A stretch of DNA of 64,000 nucleotides from Stramonita haemastoma (taxonomy: Eukaryota > Mollusca > Gastropoda > Neogastropoda > Muricidae), in NCBI GenBank assembly GCA_030674155.1, contig CM060323.1:2848220-2912219 (forward strand), read 5' to 3'. Under the pieces are notes generated by a model that made no database searches, was not told where the DNA came from, and worked only from the letters and a program-made list of their open reading frames with translations. The position numbers and the translations under genes are program-made. Of this stretch, positions 23,357 to 53,529 are shown one piece after another; position 1 is the stretch's first letter, and every line of letters starts with the position of its first letter.

Positions 23357-23996
23357 ATCACACGCTGACCTACGAAACTTCCGGCAAGTTTGGCAGAGTG
23401 AGCAAACCATACCAGACAGTATGCACAAAATTATCATTAAAATCCAGTGACAATAATCCTTTTTTTTTTCAGATAAAATGGAAGAATTTTCTTTCCTTAC
23501 TCAGAACTGAAAAGCACAACTGAAAAAAAAAAATTTTTTCATCTCAACCAAAAAACAAAAGTTAGAATTCTCTCAGTTTTACTATAAAGAAAGATAAATG
23601 AATGAATAAATAAATAAATAAAACAGTAATCTTACCGATTCGTATAAAGTATTATTAACACATTTCTGAGTTCATATACCTCTAAAAACAATGTACAAAA
23701 AAATGGTTAAAAACAATATTCAGCTCCAGGATTAATACATGGGAGGCGGGGGGTGGGGGGGGGGATGTTTTCAAAACTTAAAACAACTTAAAAAGAAAAT
23801 GAAAAAAAAAGATTGTCCAAGATATACTTTGACAAAATGATGAAAAATAAACCAGTAGCTGACATTCAATTATAAACCCAATGTATAATTCATATTTTTT
23901 GATAGGGTAACAAAAACACTCACCAGTAGTTAACATATCAAATATTAAACCCTTTAAATATTGTTTTTCAATCTCAGTTCAAAACATGCACGCTCG

Positions 23997-24236
<240 letters not shown>

Positions 24237-25326
24237 AGATCTAGGCTGACTCCTCTGAATACTACTGGTTGGAAATAATGCGAAACATGACACCGACCAA
24301 ATCACAAAGAGCAAATCCAAACCAAAAAAATGTCAAATAAATACACACACACACACACACAAAGTGCATCAATGCCTTCAATGTTGACTTTGCTGATGCC
24401 GATATCAACACAAACAAATACAGATATGAGCAATGAAAACATGAACCGACATTGTTCCAACTCAAAACACCTCTTTCAATTAAGCTCACCGACCATTCTG
24501 CCCGATGCCAACACGCAATATCCATACCAAGTCCCCTTCACTGTCAGACAAACTTATCAGGAAAAAAAAACAAACTATTTTCCAGACAAAAACGCTCCAG
24601 ATTGCAAGTTATGACTACAAATAAGTTAAATGATACATAAAATGTCAAAACTAAAAAAAAAAAAAAGATAACCTCGCAAAACAGACAAGACATGCACATA
24701 CTGGGCATACACACACAAAAAAAACCCGGAACATAGTATTTTCCACAAAACAAACCGGCGAAATATGTATACAATGTCCCTATGTTTGGGGTTGCTGTCA
24801 GATCAGTCTCTTACCATGGCAAACAGACATGTGCAGTCAGACAAGTTAGGCAGTTACTAAAAGGGCATCCTGGTAATCTGACTTTTGTACTTTCACACCA
24901 CTTCTCTCTTTCTCTCTCTCTCTGAGGGCACAAGCATTAAGATGAGGATGACTTCAAATTTTGCCCACTACTGCGGTAATAACGGCATACAGTTCTGTAA
25001 AAAAGACAAAGACATCTTACATGTCTCCCAATGCTTTCTGAACAAGTCATATATACATATAACAATCACAAAACCAAACAGAATAAACTGAATTCGAGTT
25101 TGTATACATACGTATATAAGTGTTTGAACAACAAACGACAGCTTTGTACAAATGTTACCAAAATAAACGCACACATCAACCAATAAATTAATCCACTTGT
25201 TCCAAAAAAAAACAGAAGGGAAAAGGGGGTCAGGAATCACAGTTTATCATTTAGATTCGTGAAACAATATGTCTCCATCTCCAAAACACCTGAACACAAG
25301 TCAAATGGACCTCATACAAAATGAAC

Positions 25327-25439
25327 TTAACCCTTTACTCTGCGAGTATTTTGCTTCCCATCTGTTCTCAACTGGAGCCAGTTGACGCTACCTCCTTCTC
25401 TCCCTTCAAGGGTGTTGGGTTACATCTTCTCCCCGTTAA
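25327..25439. mobile_element. TTAA-flanked piggyBac-like end (possible)
   Basis: TTAACCCTTTACTCTGCGAG at 25327 resembles the TTAACCCT ends at 41201 (inverted), 54949 and 55473. A TTAA also occurs at 25436, but no convincing inverted partner was found. Confidence 0.25.
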
Positions 25440-28400
25440 ATCATGTTTGCGTACGTACACCTAAGACTAAGTGACATCTGAACCAAAAAAACAGCTTAGA
25501 GTAAGTAAGTAAGTAATATTACACATCAAGCCACTACAGGAAAAATACTAGTTAGCATTTCGAAAGGTACAGAATACATACTTGGATACACTTCAATCAG
25601 TGACAAAGAGTTAACCACAAAAGAAGCGAGGGAAGTGGATAAGTTTTGCGTAGCGATTGCCGACAACAGAAAGGCACAGACAGACCTGACCAGAACAGAG
25701 CAGAGAAGAAACGAAAGAGAGAGAGAGGACCACATGAACAAACAATGGGGCTGCAGACTTAAGCCATCTTTTCATCAATTCCACCCCCAACCCTCACCCC
25801 TCTTTTCCCCTCTTTCCATGCTCCCAACCTTTTTCACTATAACCTTCAACCCCTCAAATTACGGAGAGACCAAAATTAATGTCACATGAAACACAACAGA
25901 AAAAGAACAAAGTGAAGAAGCCAACCTCTCTGAACTCTTCAAACTAAACAGTTCGTCACTGAAGTATAGCTACCACTCAGTTATTAAAAAAAAAAAAAAT
26001 TCAGACCATTTAATAACTTTTCTGCTGATTTCACTGTCAGAGAGCCAACCTAAATGAAAAAGCAAATAAATAACGGAACATGGGAAGAGGAAATGATGAG
26101 AAAAGGCAGGTTGCTCAGCATCACTGCAGTAAAACGTATTAAAACAGAATGAAAACAACAACACTGACAACAAAAAAAGAGGCAAGCTCATCCAAACTAA
26201 AACAAAAACAAAACAAAAAAACCTGCTTCCACAATGCCTCCATTTTACGATATGATGTTATACTACAAAGAAAAACAAACAAAGAAAAACAAACAAAGAA
26301 AAACAAACAAAAAACACCTAAAGGACACTTGAATAAAGCAACATACAAAGAGACTTGTGCAAGAGACAAAACAACAAAAATCTCTTCTGGGAAAACAACT
26401 AGCCTACACTGCTTCTGGTGACAAGAATTGAGGAGGAGAATGTTCACTCCATTTTTCTTTCCATCCGAATGTGCCAACAATTCCTTCTTTTATTAAAAGC
26501 ACATGCAAGCACATGCATGAGTACATGCATGCACACAAAAAGCATATAAAATTATTACTGTCTCTGATATTGCCATTCTTACAGATCCATGATTTGATAT
26601 CTACATCCTCAATTAACGTCAAGACTGTTCCATTCAAATTCATGAAACAAGAAATACAAATTTTTAACCCCCCCCCCCCCCCCCCCTTCTGCCAACTGAA
26701 TGAATTCCTTAACACCAACTACAGTAGGTTGGGGTTGGTTGTTTTTTTTTGTAAGCAAAACAAACAAAAGAAATTAAAAATTTCTTTAACATTCTCTTCT
26801 ATCCTCCAGTTGCCATTCCTGATCAAACTGGTCCAACCTGACTGCCCATAATTCTTTAAAAAAAAAAACACACACAAAAAAAAAAAAAAACACACCAAAA
26901 AATCAAACACCACCCCCTACCCCCAAAAAAAACACACACACAGAGTCGCAGCTGACTATATGAAGAAAAAAAAAAAGAAATTAGAATCTTTGGGACTAAA
27001 AAAAAAAAAAACCAAACAGCTAAAACTACAAAAAGGGAAAAGGAAATACCATTAAAAAAGTCTTGATGAGAGGAAATATAGAAGGGGGGGGGGAAATAGA
27101 CAAAAAAAAAAATCATAAAACAGACAGAACAAAAAAAGCCAAGAGGATAGACAACAACTACAAAAAAAAAAAAAAAAGACCATAGGAAAGAACGGCTGAA
27201 AAGGGAAAGTTCTATACTGCCCTGACAGAATGACATGACGACACTGACACTGCCAACACCAGGCAGCCAGTTTGCTCAGGGAACAGGTGAACAAGAACAG
27301 GTACGTATTCAAGAAGAGAGAAAAAGCTCATCCACATCCACATAATCATCCACATAGACTTCTCCTCACAACCGTGCGACAAGATCATGGACTTGAAATA
27401 GTGTTCGTCGAAACAATAGGATGATGATGACACCACAAATAAGACTCTGTACAAAGAAGTGTGTGTGTTGTGTGTGTGTGTGTTGTTTTTCCCCAAGGTT
27501 TATTTTTTTTTTTTTTTTTTTTTCATTTCAAGGCGAATAATATCTTTTTCCCAAGGAAGAGGCATTGAGGTTTTGTCAAAATAAATGGAGATTTTCTTCA
27601 ATAAGTTAACACAAATACTTACACGGAAATAGATTTCACATGCAATCATAACAAAGATAATATGTATACACACAATTATTATCATACACTTTCATAAGAT
27701 CCACACAACATCATCTTTCCCGTTCCATAGGTGGGTAAGACGGAGAGCATTATTTTCTTCTTCTTTTTTTTTCTTTTTTTTTTTTTTTCAAAATGACACT
27801 TGTTAATGGTTAATTGTAAGCCAAAAAACCAAAACAAAACAAAACAAAAAACTCAAAACAAAACAAAACCAAAACTGAATGAAGCTTGAAACCAATATCA
27901 ATGATAATAAATACCAGAGGCAAAGAAAGAAAGCAGATCCTGATACATGGATTATTGAGTCGACATCATGAAAAAAAACTGTGGATGCAGAAACTATGCA
28001 ACAGTCCTTGCATACCTGGTTGATAACCCTCAACATCCTTGCAACCATTTCCAGCTTCAGACGGTTTTGGTTTTTTTTTTAAACCCCAAAAGTTACATTG
28101 GTCTACAATCATAGTCCTTCCAATTTCTTTCCCTCTCCAGACGTTTTTAATGTCGGTTTGTTTGTTTTTTCCCCCTGAAGAAGGCAGTAATAGGAGTAAG
28201 GAGAGCAGAGGCCAAGGCTTGCAAGGTGTGTGGTGGGGGAAAGGGGGGGGGGGAAGGAGAGAAAGGAGGAGGAGAGGAAAAGATGCAGCAAGAGTGAGAG
28301 TTGAAGAGAACACCACAGACAGGGGGAGCTGACTACGAGACGTGACAACCAGCACACTGTCCAGGCAACACGCAAAAAAAGCTAGACCAGACAAAATTCA

Positions 28401-29200
28401 ACAAAACAAAAAACAAAAAAAACATAAAACTATACCAACATACAAGCACTCCCCACCTTTCTTGGTGCTCAGATGAGAAGTTTTGATTACCAAAAAAAAA
28501 AAAAAAAAAAAAATTAATAATATCAAACCGAACACGTAAACACGAACTTCCATTCTGACGAACGAAAACGTGACAGAAAAGACAGAACACAGACAAGTCA
28601 AACCAAACACTGAAACGAAACAAAACAAAACTTTAAAAAAAAAAAAAAAATTTCACCACCATGATTTTAAAAGTCAATCTTGGGAACGAGAAAGAAAGCA
28701 CAAAAAAAAAAAAAAAAAAAAAAAAAAAAGACAGAAAGAGAAAAAAGGAGAAGAAATAAAAGGACAAAAAAAAAAAAAAATTCCAACACTGCCATAGCAT
28801 TTTGGTCCGTTCATTTTCCAACACTCTTCGTCAAACATGCACTTGGCTACTACAAGAGCGTCAACATAAGTACAGAAGCCTGTTAACTACTGAGCATGAA
28901 CTGGACCAAAAACATTAAAATCAATATAAAATGAATAAAAGCTAAAAAAAAATCCCTACCCTCAGCCCCCTGCTCCCTTCCAAATTGCCTGCAAGTCCCT
29001 ATGATCAGGGACTAGTAGCACCAACAGTTAAAATCTTCAAATCATCGCTACCAAAAAAAAAAAAAAAAAAAAACGGAGAAAAAGGGAGAGAAAAACTAAA
29101 AGATATATATTAAATAAATTAAGAAAGAAAAAAAGAAATGAAAAAAGGTATACAACCATAAATGTGCCATTAATTTAGTGTCATAAGTGCCACTGCTCAG

Positions 29201-45150
<15,950 letters not shown>

Positions 45151-45362
45151 CTGTGCTTGTGACAGGGGATCTACACACACCACACACACACACACAGCCC
45201 AGCCCAGCCCAGCCCAACCCCACACAGACACACACACACACACACCAACCCAAATTAGACATCACACACACAGAACAGAAATGGAAGAATATCATCATCA
45301 CAGTTAGAAGTTGCCAGAAGACAAAAAAAAATATTAAAGACTTGTTAAAAAAAATTTTTAAG

Positions 45363-45465
45363 ATGAAATATGAAGACTTTTTTTTTTTTTTAAAGAAAAA
45401 AAGATGAAACATAAAGACTTCTTTAAAAAAAAAAAAAGAAAAAAAGAAAGAAATATGAAGACTTG

Positions 45466-45498
<33 letters not shown>

Positions 45499-45555
45499 TG
45501 AAATATGAAGACTTGTTTTTTTGTTTTTTTTTAAAAAGATGAAATATGAAGAATT
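45363..45555 (+). repeat. Tandem units GATGAAATATGAAGACTT + Tn-An
   Basis: Five units, each an 18-bp word followed in most by a T run facing an A run that could pair as a hairpin. Confidence 0.8.
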
Positions 45556-46297
45556 GTTTCTTCAGCAATCATCATAACATGAGAAATGTCAGAGAATGTG
45601 AAACAAGAAAAAAAAAAGTTAATCCTGTCCATTCTCATTGTCAGGGTAAAAACAAATTCCTTTCTAAAACCTCACAGGGGTACAGAAAGTCTTACACATT
45701 ACATGCAACTCACTCCTGCAGCTGCCTTGAACACTGAGCTATCCACTTGAAGAAAGGCAAAATCAAAAGAAAACCTCACAAAAATGTCACTCATTCTTCT
45801 TCCTCGTCAAACGCCCAGACAGCAACTATTCTCGTCTGTCATACGAGTGAAAATGCGTTGCACTGCCATTAAGCGCATGATAAGTCAAGCCTGGAGCATC
45901 CAACTTTGGCGTGAGAGAGAATTGTTATCTTTTTGATCTTTCTAAAAATAATAAAAAGTAAAAAAGGCAGGATAATGGCCCAAGAAGGCAGAAATAAACA
46001 AGAAGGAGGTGACAGGAAGAACAGGAACACAGCAGAAAGAGAGGGATAGAAAAGAGGGAATTTTATCATAGATTTTTCCAGAAGGCAGGGATGCTATCTA
46101 CACTGACAGGCCCCCAGCATCCCCCATGGGGGATAACTCATTCAAAACTACCATTCAATTTCACAGGCCAGAACTGTTGCCGCTGGGCAATATTTTCTTT
46201 CAAGTGACATTGATTTGAAGTTGTACAGACAAACAAAAAGGAGGGTGCCCTAAAGTGAAGCCAGCTATCTACCAAAATTATTGAATTACGAAGGATG

Positions 46298-46301
<4 letters not shown>

Positions 46302-46352
<51 letters not shown>
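46302..46352. repeat. (CA)n microsatellite
   Basis: About 50 bp of pure CA. Confidence 0.95.
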
Positions 46353-46355
<3 letters not shown>

Positions 46356-46667
46356 TTTTTTTTTCTTTAAAGTCAACTTTCACTTTTGGACTAAACCTAA
46401 CTGAACAGATTGCGACAAAGAGTTTCATTAAAGCTGGTAACAATGAATACATTTTGCAGTAAAGCAGTTGGGTGTTTTTTTTCTGATAGAGAAGGAAGAG
46501 TTTCCTAAAGAGGTTAAACAGAAAGGGGCATAGGGCCCATGACAAAAACGTTTCCCTGGCTTCCTGTGCTAAGATTGTCATGATGCAAAACTTTGGTGCT
46601 GTTTCTTCCTTCCCCTCTTTGATTTGCTAAATGAAGGGGAATATGATAGGGGGGGGGGGTATATATG

Positions 46668-46725
46668 TATGTGTGTGTGTGTATGTGTGAATGTGTGTGT
46701 GTGTGTGTGTGTGTGTGTGTCTGTC

Positions 46726-46766
<41 letters not shown>
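46668..46766. repeat. (TG)n then (ATT)n
   Basis: A TG run with TATG and AATG breaks, then 12-13 ATT units that form the tail of the adjoining SINE-A. Confidence 0.9.
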
Positions 46767-47183
<417 letters not shown>

Positions 47184-47936
47184 ATGCCCATGTGCATGCG
47201 TGTGCATGTGTATGTGAACATTCATGTATATATGCGCAAGCAAATGCTTATTCATGCACTTTTCTGTCAACAGCAGGGTATCTTGATTCTTGGATTAACT
47301 GATTTCAGAGGAGAACAAAATGTTTTGTTGTGTTTTTAAAAGAGCAAAAAGAGAAGAGAAGAAAAATAATGCACACATAAAAAAACATCTAATCAACAGA
47401 TGAAACCTCACACGTGTGAAAAGCCGAGTCTCTCCAAACAAGTTCATAAAAAGAAAAAAATGATAATAATTTTAAAAAATCAACTGAAAACATCAGCATG
47501 TAACTCAGCCTTCCAAACTGAAAACATAATCCGTATATATATAATGCCGCTACCTTTGAAGACAAAGCAAACAATGGATCAAACAGAAAAGATTATGAAG
47601 TGAGTATATGTGTTCAAAGGCAAATACACGCAATCTAAAATCAGAGACAAAAATGGAATAAAAACACATGTGCTGTCCTGCCTCTAAAGACTACACTGCC
47701 CGGTACAATAATAGCTAGAAAGCAACAGAAAAAGAGCAATAGGCTGTAATCTTTTCAGAGGCATACGAGATCAGAGAAAGGACAGTGAGTGAGGGAGAGA
47801 GGGGGGGGAGTGGGGGGGCAAAGGAAGAAAAAGAGAGATGGAGGGGGTGAGAAAAATGGAGGGGGAGGGGGGGTGAGGATGAGATTTGAGTGTTGGGTGT
47901 TGGGTTGTTGAGTGTTGAGTGTTGAGTGTTGAGTGT

Positions 47937-48003
<67 letters not shown>

Positions 48004-48056
48004 GTGCTGCGTGGTGTGTGCATGCGTGCGTGCGTGCATGCGTGTGTGTGTAAGCT
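47937..48056. repeat. (TG)n array
   Basis: About 60 bp of TG, then TGCG/TGCA units, preceded by four GAGTGTT units. Confidence 0.95.
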
Positions 48057-48235
48057 TGTATGCATAAGAATGTCTCCCTCAATCTGTCTGTCCCCCTTCC
48101 TACCTCTACGTCTGTGTGCCCCTGTACCTGCCCCTGTGACCCTGTGTGCACACATACATCTGTGCTCATACCTCTGATACAAATACTGGCAAAGGGGAAA
48201 AAGAACAAAGATGGATGCTGCAATGAAACTCTGAA

Positions 48236-48335
48236 NNNNNNNNNNNNNNNNNNNNNNNNNNNNNNNNNNNNNNNNNNNNNNNNNNNNNNNNNNNNNNNNN
48301 NNNNNNNNNNNNNNNNNNNNNNNNNNNNNNNNNNN
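48236..48335. other. Assembly gap, exactly 100 N
   Basis: A round 100-N run is the usual placeholder for a scaffold join of unknown size. Base skew also changes from A-rich to T-rich across it. Confidence 0.95.
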
Positions 48336-48677
48336 TCTCTCCCCCCCCCCCTCTCCTTTTCCTCACTTTGTCCTGTTCTCGTCTTCTTTTTCTGCATTCA
48401 TTCCTCCACCTTTTCTTCTCCCATTGAACCATTTAGTAAAAATTTATTCTTTTCGCATTTGTCTTATGGTTTGGGGTTTGGTTTTGTGTAATTCTTGTTT
48501 TGACATTTAAGTGTTCATTATCCTTTTTCTATTACTTGTTGTTGTGGGTTTTTTTTAACCTGAAGATGATAAATTGAACAGAAAGGCTGGTGTCCTCAGC
48601 ACAGTCTGGTTTTATTGGCATCAAAGAATGAAATAACTGAATATTTCATCTCCTTTTTTTTTTTTTCCTTCTTTCAG
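48336..48677 (+). other. Intron-like sequence before a candidate terminal exon
   Basis: T-rich sequence with no exon or repeat recognised, ending in a long pyrimidine tract and TTTCAG. Confidence 0.35.
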
Positions 48678-48764
48678 ATTGATATTGCTAGACATTTGAA
48701 GGGATTTAACGGTGAGGATTTTGAACTTGAGGTGACTGTCATTGGAGTTGCTGTAATTGAATAA
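48678..48764 (+). CDS. Candidate terminal exon of an unknown plus-strand gene
   Basis: A strong acceptor (T13, CCTTCTTTCAG) opens 28 codons: I-D-I-A-R-H-L-K-G-F-N-G-E-D-F-E-L-E-V-T-V-I-G-V-A-V-I-E, then TAA at 48762-48764. The alternating hydrophobic end looks like a beta strand. About 4.4 kb of T-rich sequence follows, as expected for a 3' UTR. Upstream exons would be across the gap. An internal GGTGAGGA could act as a donor instead. Family not recognised. Confidence 0.35.
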   Translation: MDIARHLKGFNGEDFELEVTVIGVAVIE

Positions 48765-49367
48765 GGTGGACAGCCCTGATGTGACCTTCGTGGCCAGTTG
48801 GGCTATAAATAACATGAAACAGATGAAACTGGTTTGTTTTCTAGAATTAACACAACGGAAGAAGTGAAAAGAATCATAGAACAACGTCCTACATTCTTTG
48901 AAACTGAAAATGTTGTTTTGTAAATACTGGAAGAATTGGCATTTTCCTCTCTGATGTGAAAACGGATCTTGAAAACCACACAGTGTGTTATTTTTGTTCT
49001 ATGTTGTTGTTGTTTTTCAGAAAGGTTTGCAGTGTTACGTAGTAGAGTTCATAAATGAGTAGCATAGCTAGTCAAATGACACCTTTTCAAAACTTTTTTT
49101 GCAATGGAAAAAGATCTATTTTTTATGCTTTTATTTGTTTTCACCTGTTCATTTATGTCACTGTGTCTACTTGCAAAGAAAAGTGTTTTGGTCTTTTTTT
49201 TTTTTTTTTTTTTTAAATCTGCGTTCTCTCAAGATTTTGTTTGGCCAAATAACTTCCTTCTTTTTCTTTTTTGTTTCTTTATTGGCTGTCTTGAGATTGT
49301 ATTTTTTTAATTCTTGTAACATCAGGAATTCACAAATTTACAAACTCTGGCCATCTTTGTGTGTATG

Positions 49368-49594
<227 letters not shown>

Positions 49595-50432
49595 ACACAG
49601 CTTATTAGTTTGATGTGAATGGTCGTCCTGACAGGAGGATGGAGTGGTGACTGCCTTTTTTTGTCCCACCCTCCCTCACTCTTTTTTATTTTTTTTTGTT
49701 GTTGTCTGTTTCATGGTGATGCTATTTATTACAATGCCACTCATTGCAACTTTGCTGACCAGTAGAAGCGTTCAAGTTTTGTTTTTTTTCTGCCTGTATT
49801 AGTGTCAAAGGTGTAATCATTTTTTGGTATGTCTTAACTCACTTTCTGAGTCCTGTAAATTCTTAAATGTTAACATGAGTAAAACAGATACATTTGAAAA
49901 TGTCACTTTTTCCTGTGTTCATTTATGTCAGTCAATACCACAAAAAGTTATAATATAAATAAACTGAACAGTTTATCGATATCATGTTAATACCATAACT
50001 TTTTTTATTATAAATATAATGATCATGTGGCATTAACTGTTTCTTCTTTCTTTTTTGTTTTCATTTTTGCACTTACATTATCTTTTTTTTTTATAGGGGG
50101 AGGGTTGTTTTGTTTTGCTTTGCTTTACTTTGTTGATGTACCTGGTGTTAATTCATTTGGGTTTTTTAATCCTGTATATCAATTATTGGGTAGAATCTCC
50201 TGCTAAAGAAAGTACAAGTTTTGATTTTGCCTTACTTGCCACAGATAACAAAAAACAAATTTTATCAATCATTAAAAATGATTTTTAAAAATATATAAAA
50301 AAAAGAGAGAGAAAACAAAGCAGCTGTGAAAGAAGAATCCAGTAATTTATTGAATTTTTTGCGTACATACAAGATTTTGTGCTTTTTATTCTTTCATTTG
50401 TAAGTTGGTGCAGTTTTGTTATTTTTAGGACA

Positions 50433-50464
<32 letters not shown>
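50433..50464. repeat. G32 homopolymer
   Basis: 32 uninterrupted G residues on the plus strand. Confidence 0.95.
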
Positions 50465-50466
<2 letters not shown>

Positions 50467-51665
50467 GTGTTGTACATAATATACACCTATTTTTGTTTAT
50501 ATATTTTTTCTTGCTTTGTAGTGACATCTTGCTATGAACTCCTAAAAATCTAAGATTGAACCTCCGATCCAGAAAAAAAAAGTTTTGGTGCAGAAAAGCT
50601 TCAGTAGTTCTTTTTTTTTAGGTGTGTTTTAGAAAAGAATTTGGGTGGTTTTCAACAAAAAAAATTATCATCATTGCTTTGTTTATACAATACACTGACT
50701 ATTAGTGGGTTTTGTGGGGAAAATGAGGCTTTGATTTGACATGTGTAAAAGGGATTGGCTATATTTGTTTCATTTGTTAGGGTGTTTTTTTTTGTTTGTT
50801 TTTTGTTTTGGGGATGTGTTTTTGTTTCATTTTGGGTTTTTTCATGTTGTTTCTTTGTTCGGATTTTTTTTTGGGGGGGGTGGGGGTGGGGGGTGTTCTC
50901 TCATCTGATATCATTGTCTAGGATCGTTGAAGGACTTTTTTTTTTTCAAAACTGAATGCTGTACAGACGATAGTTTGCACGGTGAGCACCTTATCAGTAT
51001 TACGCCAGATTCTAGCTGTAGACAGAGCTTTTGGGGGTGTTGGGTTATTATTTTTTTCAAAGGCACATTGATTTTTTCACTTACTTTATGCTGAATGTTC
51101 CTTGCTTTGGTGGTGCAACAAGAAATGATCTTCTGAACTTTGCCAGATCAATTTTGTGGTCATTTTTATTCTTTATAGCTATGGCAGTGAGTTTCAGTTT
51201 GTGTGTTTTAACTGTGTACTGTGTGTGTTGTGTGTGTGTGGGTATGTGCGCATACATGTGTGTTTGCATGCGTGTATGTGCAAAGTAGCTTTTTGCTTTT
51301 TTGTGATTTTTGTGGTGTATGCATCTCTGAAGCCCTGTTGAAGTAGTAAAATATCCAGAAATTAAACCTGAATTAGAAAACGCTGTTGCTTAGCATCAAA
51401 GCTACCTAGATCTGCTTTGCAACGTCATTCTTACTCTAAGCCTCATAAATCATAAAAAAGACAAAAGGTATTACATTCTTAGCTTTTTGTGCTGTAACCT
51501 CAAGATGACCTTGTCTCTTCCCTCTCTGTGCCTGTAATGACTTCATTTAGCCCAGATTCAAGGACTGCCATGGGAGAGATAATTATGACTTTCACTCTCC
51601 TAGATGGGGCAGTTTCTAAGGTGGATCTCTTCAACTACATTATCAGTTTGCTTATCCCCAAAGTT

Positions 51666-51760
51666 GGAATGCGGCTACCTTAATTGTTGAGACAAAAAAA
51701 GTTGCATACACAAAATTTCAATGTTGGTGAATCTCCTGGCTCTAGACAAGGAACAAAGAG
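51666..51760 (+). repeat. Short dispersed repeat, copy 2
   Basis: AATGCGGCTACCTTAATTG, GTTGCATACACAAAA and TGGTGAATC...GCTCTAG. Same family as 11447. Confidence 0.5.
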
Positions 51761-51944
51761 AAAAAGTTGTTAGCTAGGAGGATTATATTCATTGTGGAGT
51801 TTTGTAGATGTTAGGTAAGAACAGTCAGATACCAATTACCACCACTATGGTCGCCACCTCAGATGGGTGACTCACTCAGTCTGGCTCTGCGACTGAGCCA
51901 ATACTGTCATTAGTAGGGGGTTTAGTAGGTGGTGTCCTGCGTAT

Positions 51945-52385
51945 GTTAGATCAGAACAGGCACCACTGAACACCACCAAAGTGACTCAGCAGGAGTGCAG
52001 GGCCCCTCTGGCTGGTAGTCCCACGGCGGCCTAATATTGATGAGCTCCCTGTGGACTCCCGACCCCGGGGATGAGACATAACGAATCTGGGTATGGCTGT
52101 GGTGGGGAAATTGAAATGAGCGGCATGGGAACAGCAGTACGAGGATGTCACAGAAGACGAGGCAGCAAAAAAAAAAAAACCAATTAACACCACTAGTGTG
52201 ATTCCAGCAGCAGTGCAGGGTTAGTTATGGCTGGTGGCCTGGTGGTAGTTCGATGTTGATAGCTTCCTGTGGGACTACTAGCTTTGACAGAGAAATGATA
52301 CAAGGCTGGCATAGATGCTGTGGTGAAATTTAAAACAAGTGACTTGGTGGTATTGGCACTGAGATGTGAATGAAGAAGAAGAGAA
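51945..52385 (+). repeat. Degenerate tandem pair, about 200-225 bp
   Basis: Both halves share AGTGCAGGG...GGCTGGT, GATGTTGATAGCT-like and GCTGTGGTG(G)GGAAATT segments in order. Possibly the leader of a retroelement; no coding part attached. Confidence 0.5.
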
Positions 52386-52394
52386 GAAAAAAGG

Positions 52395-52590
52395 TTAAAG
52401 GCTCTTGCTCAACAGCAACAAAAAACAGCATGCACACAGGTGCCGTGTTTAGACACCATCCCTAAGGAAAAAAATAATAATAATGGGTAGGCACTGCACT
52501 TGTGGTGACGGGATCTCCACAAGGAGAGCAGCCCGAATTTCACACAGAGAAATCTGCTGTGACATAAAGTGGTATAAAATAAGATAAAAT
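52395..52590 (+). mobile_element. SINE-C 3' portion
   Basis: It carries AGACACCATCCCTAAGG, GGAGAGCAGCCCGAATTTC, AGAGAAATCTGCTGTG and an A-rich TAAAATAAAAT tail. Confidence 0.7.
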
Positions 52591-53203
52591 AAAATAAATA
52601 AAAATGTCACTAACTGAATTCAAAGAAGATCCTTCATCACTTTATTTAAAGATATAAGAAGAAACGTTTGGAAACCAATTTGCCTTTAAAAGAAAAAAAA
52701 GTTATTTAAAATAATTTTACATAAGTTAAAACAAATTTGTTTCGTTGTTTTGTGTTGATTTTGAACTTTTTTTAAATTTTTATAGTTTTCATGTTTTTGT
52801 TTGTTTTGACTTTTTTTGCTGTGGGTTATTATTATTTTTTTTATTTATTAATCTGGTAGAAAAGTAGGAAGTTAACTTCTCCAGGGTTAATAACACTTGC
52901 TTGTGCTTCACAAACATTTTGACATGTTTAAAATTATTTTAGACCATTGCAATTAATGTCATTACTGATTTTGTAATTGTCTATGCTTCAAATGTGTAAA
53001 AGAAAATGTCAGTTTAAAAAATTGATATTTGTTGCACATTTAAGCATAATTGATGTATTTATTATTTCATGACACATTATGAATGAATGCACTTTACATA
53101 CGTCTGTTCATTTGGTTATTTTGAGAAAAATAAATGATGACACTTTTTTGTGTGTGTATGATGTCTGAATGAATGGCCTTTCAGATACCATACCTGAATT
53201 CAG

Positions 53204-53300
53204 AATGTGGCTACCTTAATAGCAGGTAAACAGTTGCGTACGCAAAAACTTCCCATTAGTGAACCGTAGAGCTCTAGCCATGAAAACAAACAAACAAAAA
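53204..53300 (+). repeat. Short dispersed repeat, copy 3
   Basis: AATGTGGCTACCTTAATAG, GTTGCGTACGCAAAA, GTGAACCGTAGAGCTCTAGC and then AAACAAACAAAC. Confidence 0.55.
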
Positions 53301-53477
53301 GACCTAGATCCCTGAGCCCCCAAGAGATGTATGTCTTCACATTTCACTACATCTTCATACACAAACACTGAAACAGTATAAAAAAAAAATTAATAATAAT
53401 AATAATAATAATAATTTTTTTAAACAAAAAGGAGAAAACAGCACAGACAGGCAAATTTTCACAAATTTGTCTTAGAC

Positions 53478-53520
<43 letters not shown>
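53478..53520. repeat. (CA)n microsatellite
   Basis: About 42 bp of CA ending 9 nt before a SINE-A head. Confidence 0.95.
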
Positions 53521-53522
<2 letters not shown>

Positions 53523-53529
53523 GGGGGAC

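Noticed and set aside
27966..28394. 142-codon minus-strand hydrophobic frame (and similar Phe-rich frames at 26.1-28.6 kb)
   Set aside because: Low-complexity Phe/Leu/Ser from A-rich DNA read on the minus strand; overlapping frames look alike.
28570..28886. Lys-rich plus-strand frames
   Set aside because: They arise from poly(A) runs in the probable 3' UTR of the opposite strand.
51951..52193. 80-codon minus-strand frame
   Set aside because: It lies in a degenerate repeat pair and is not conserved in the second copy.
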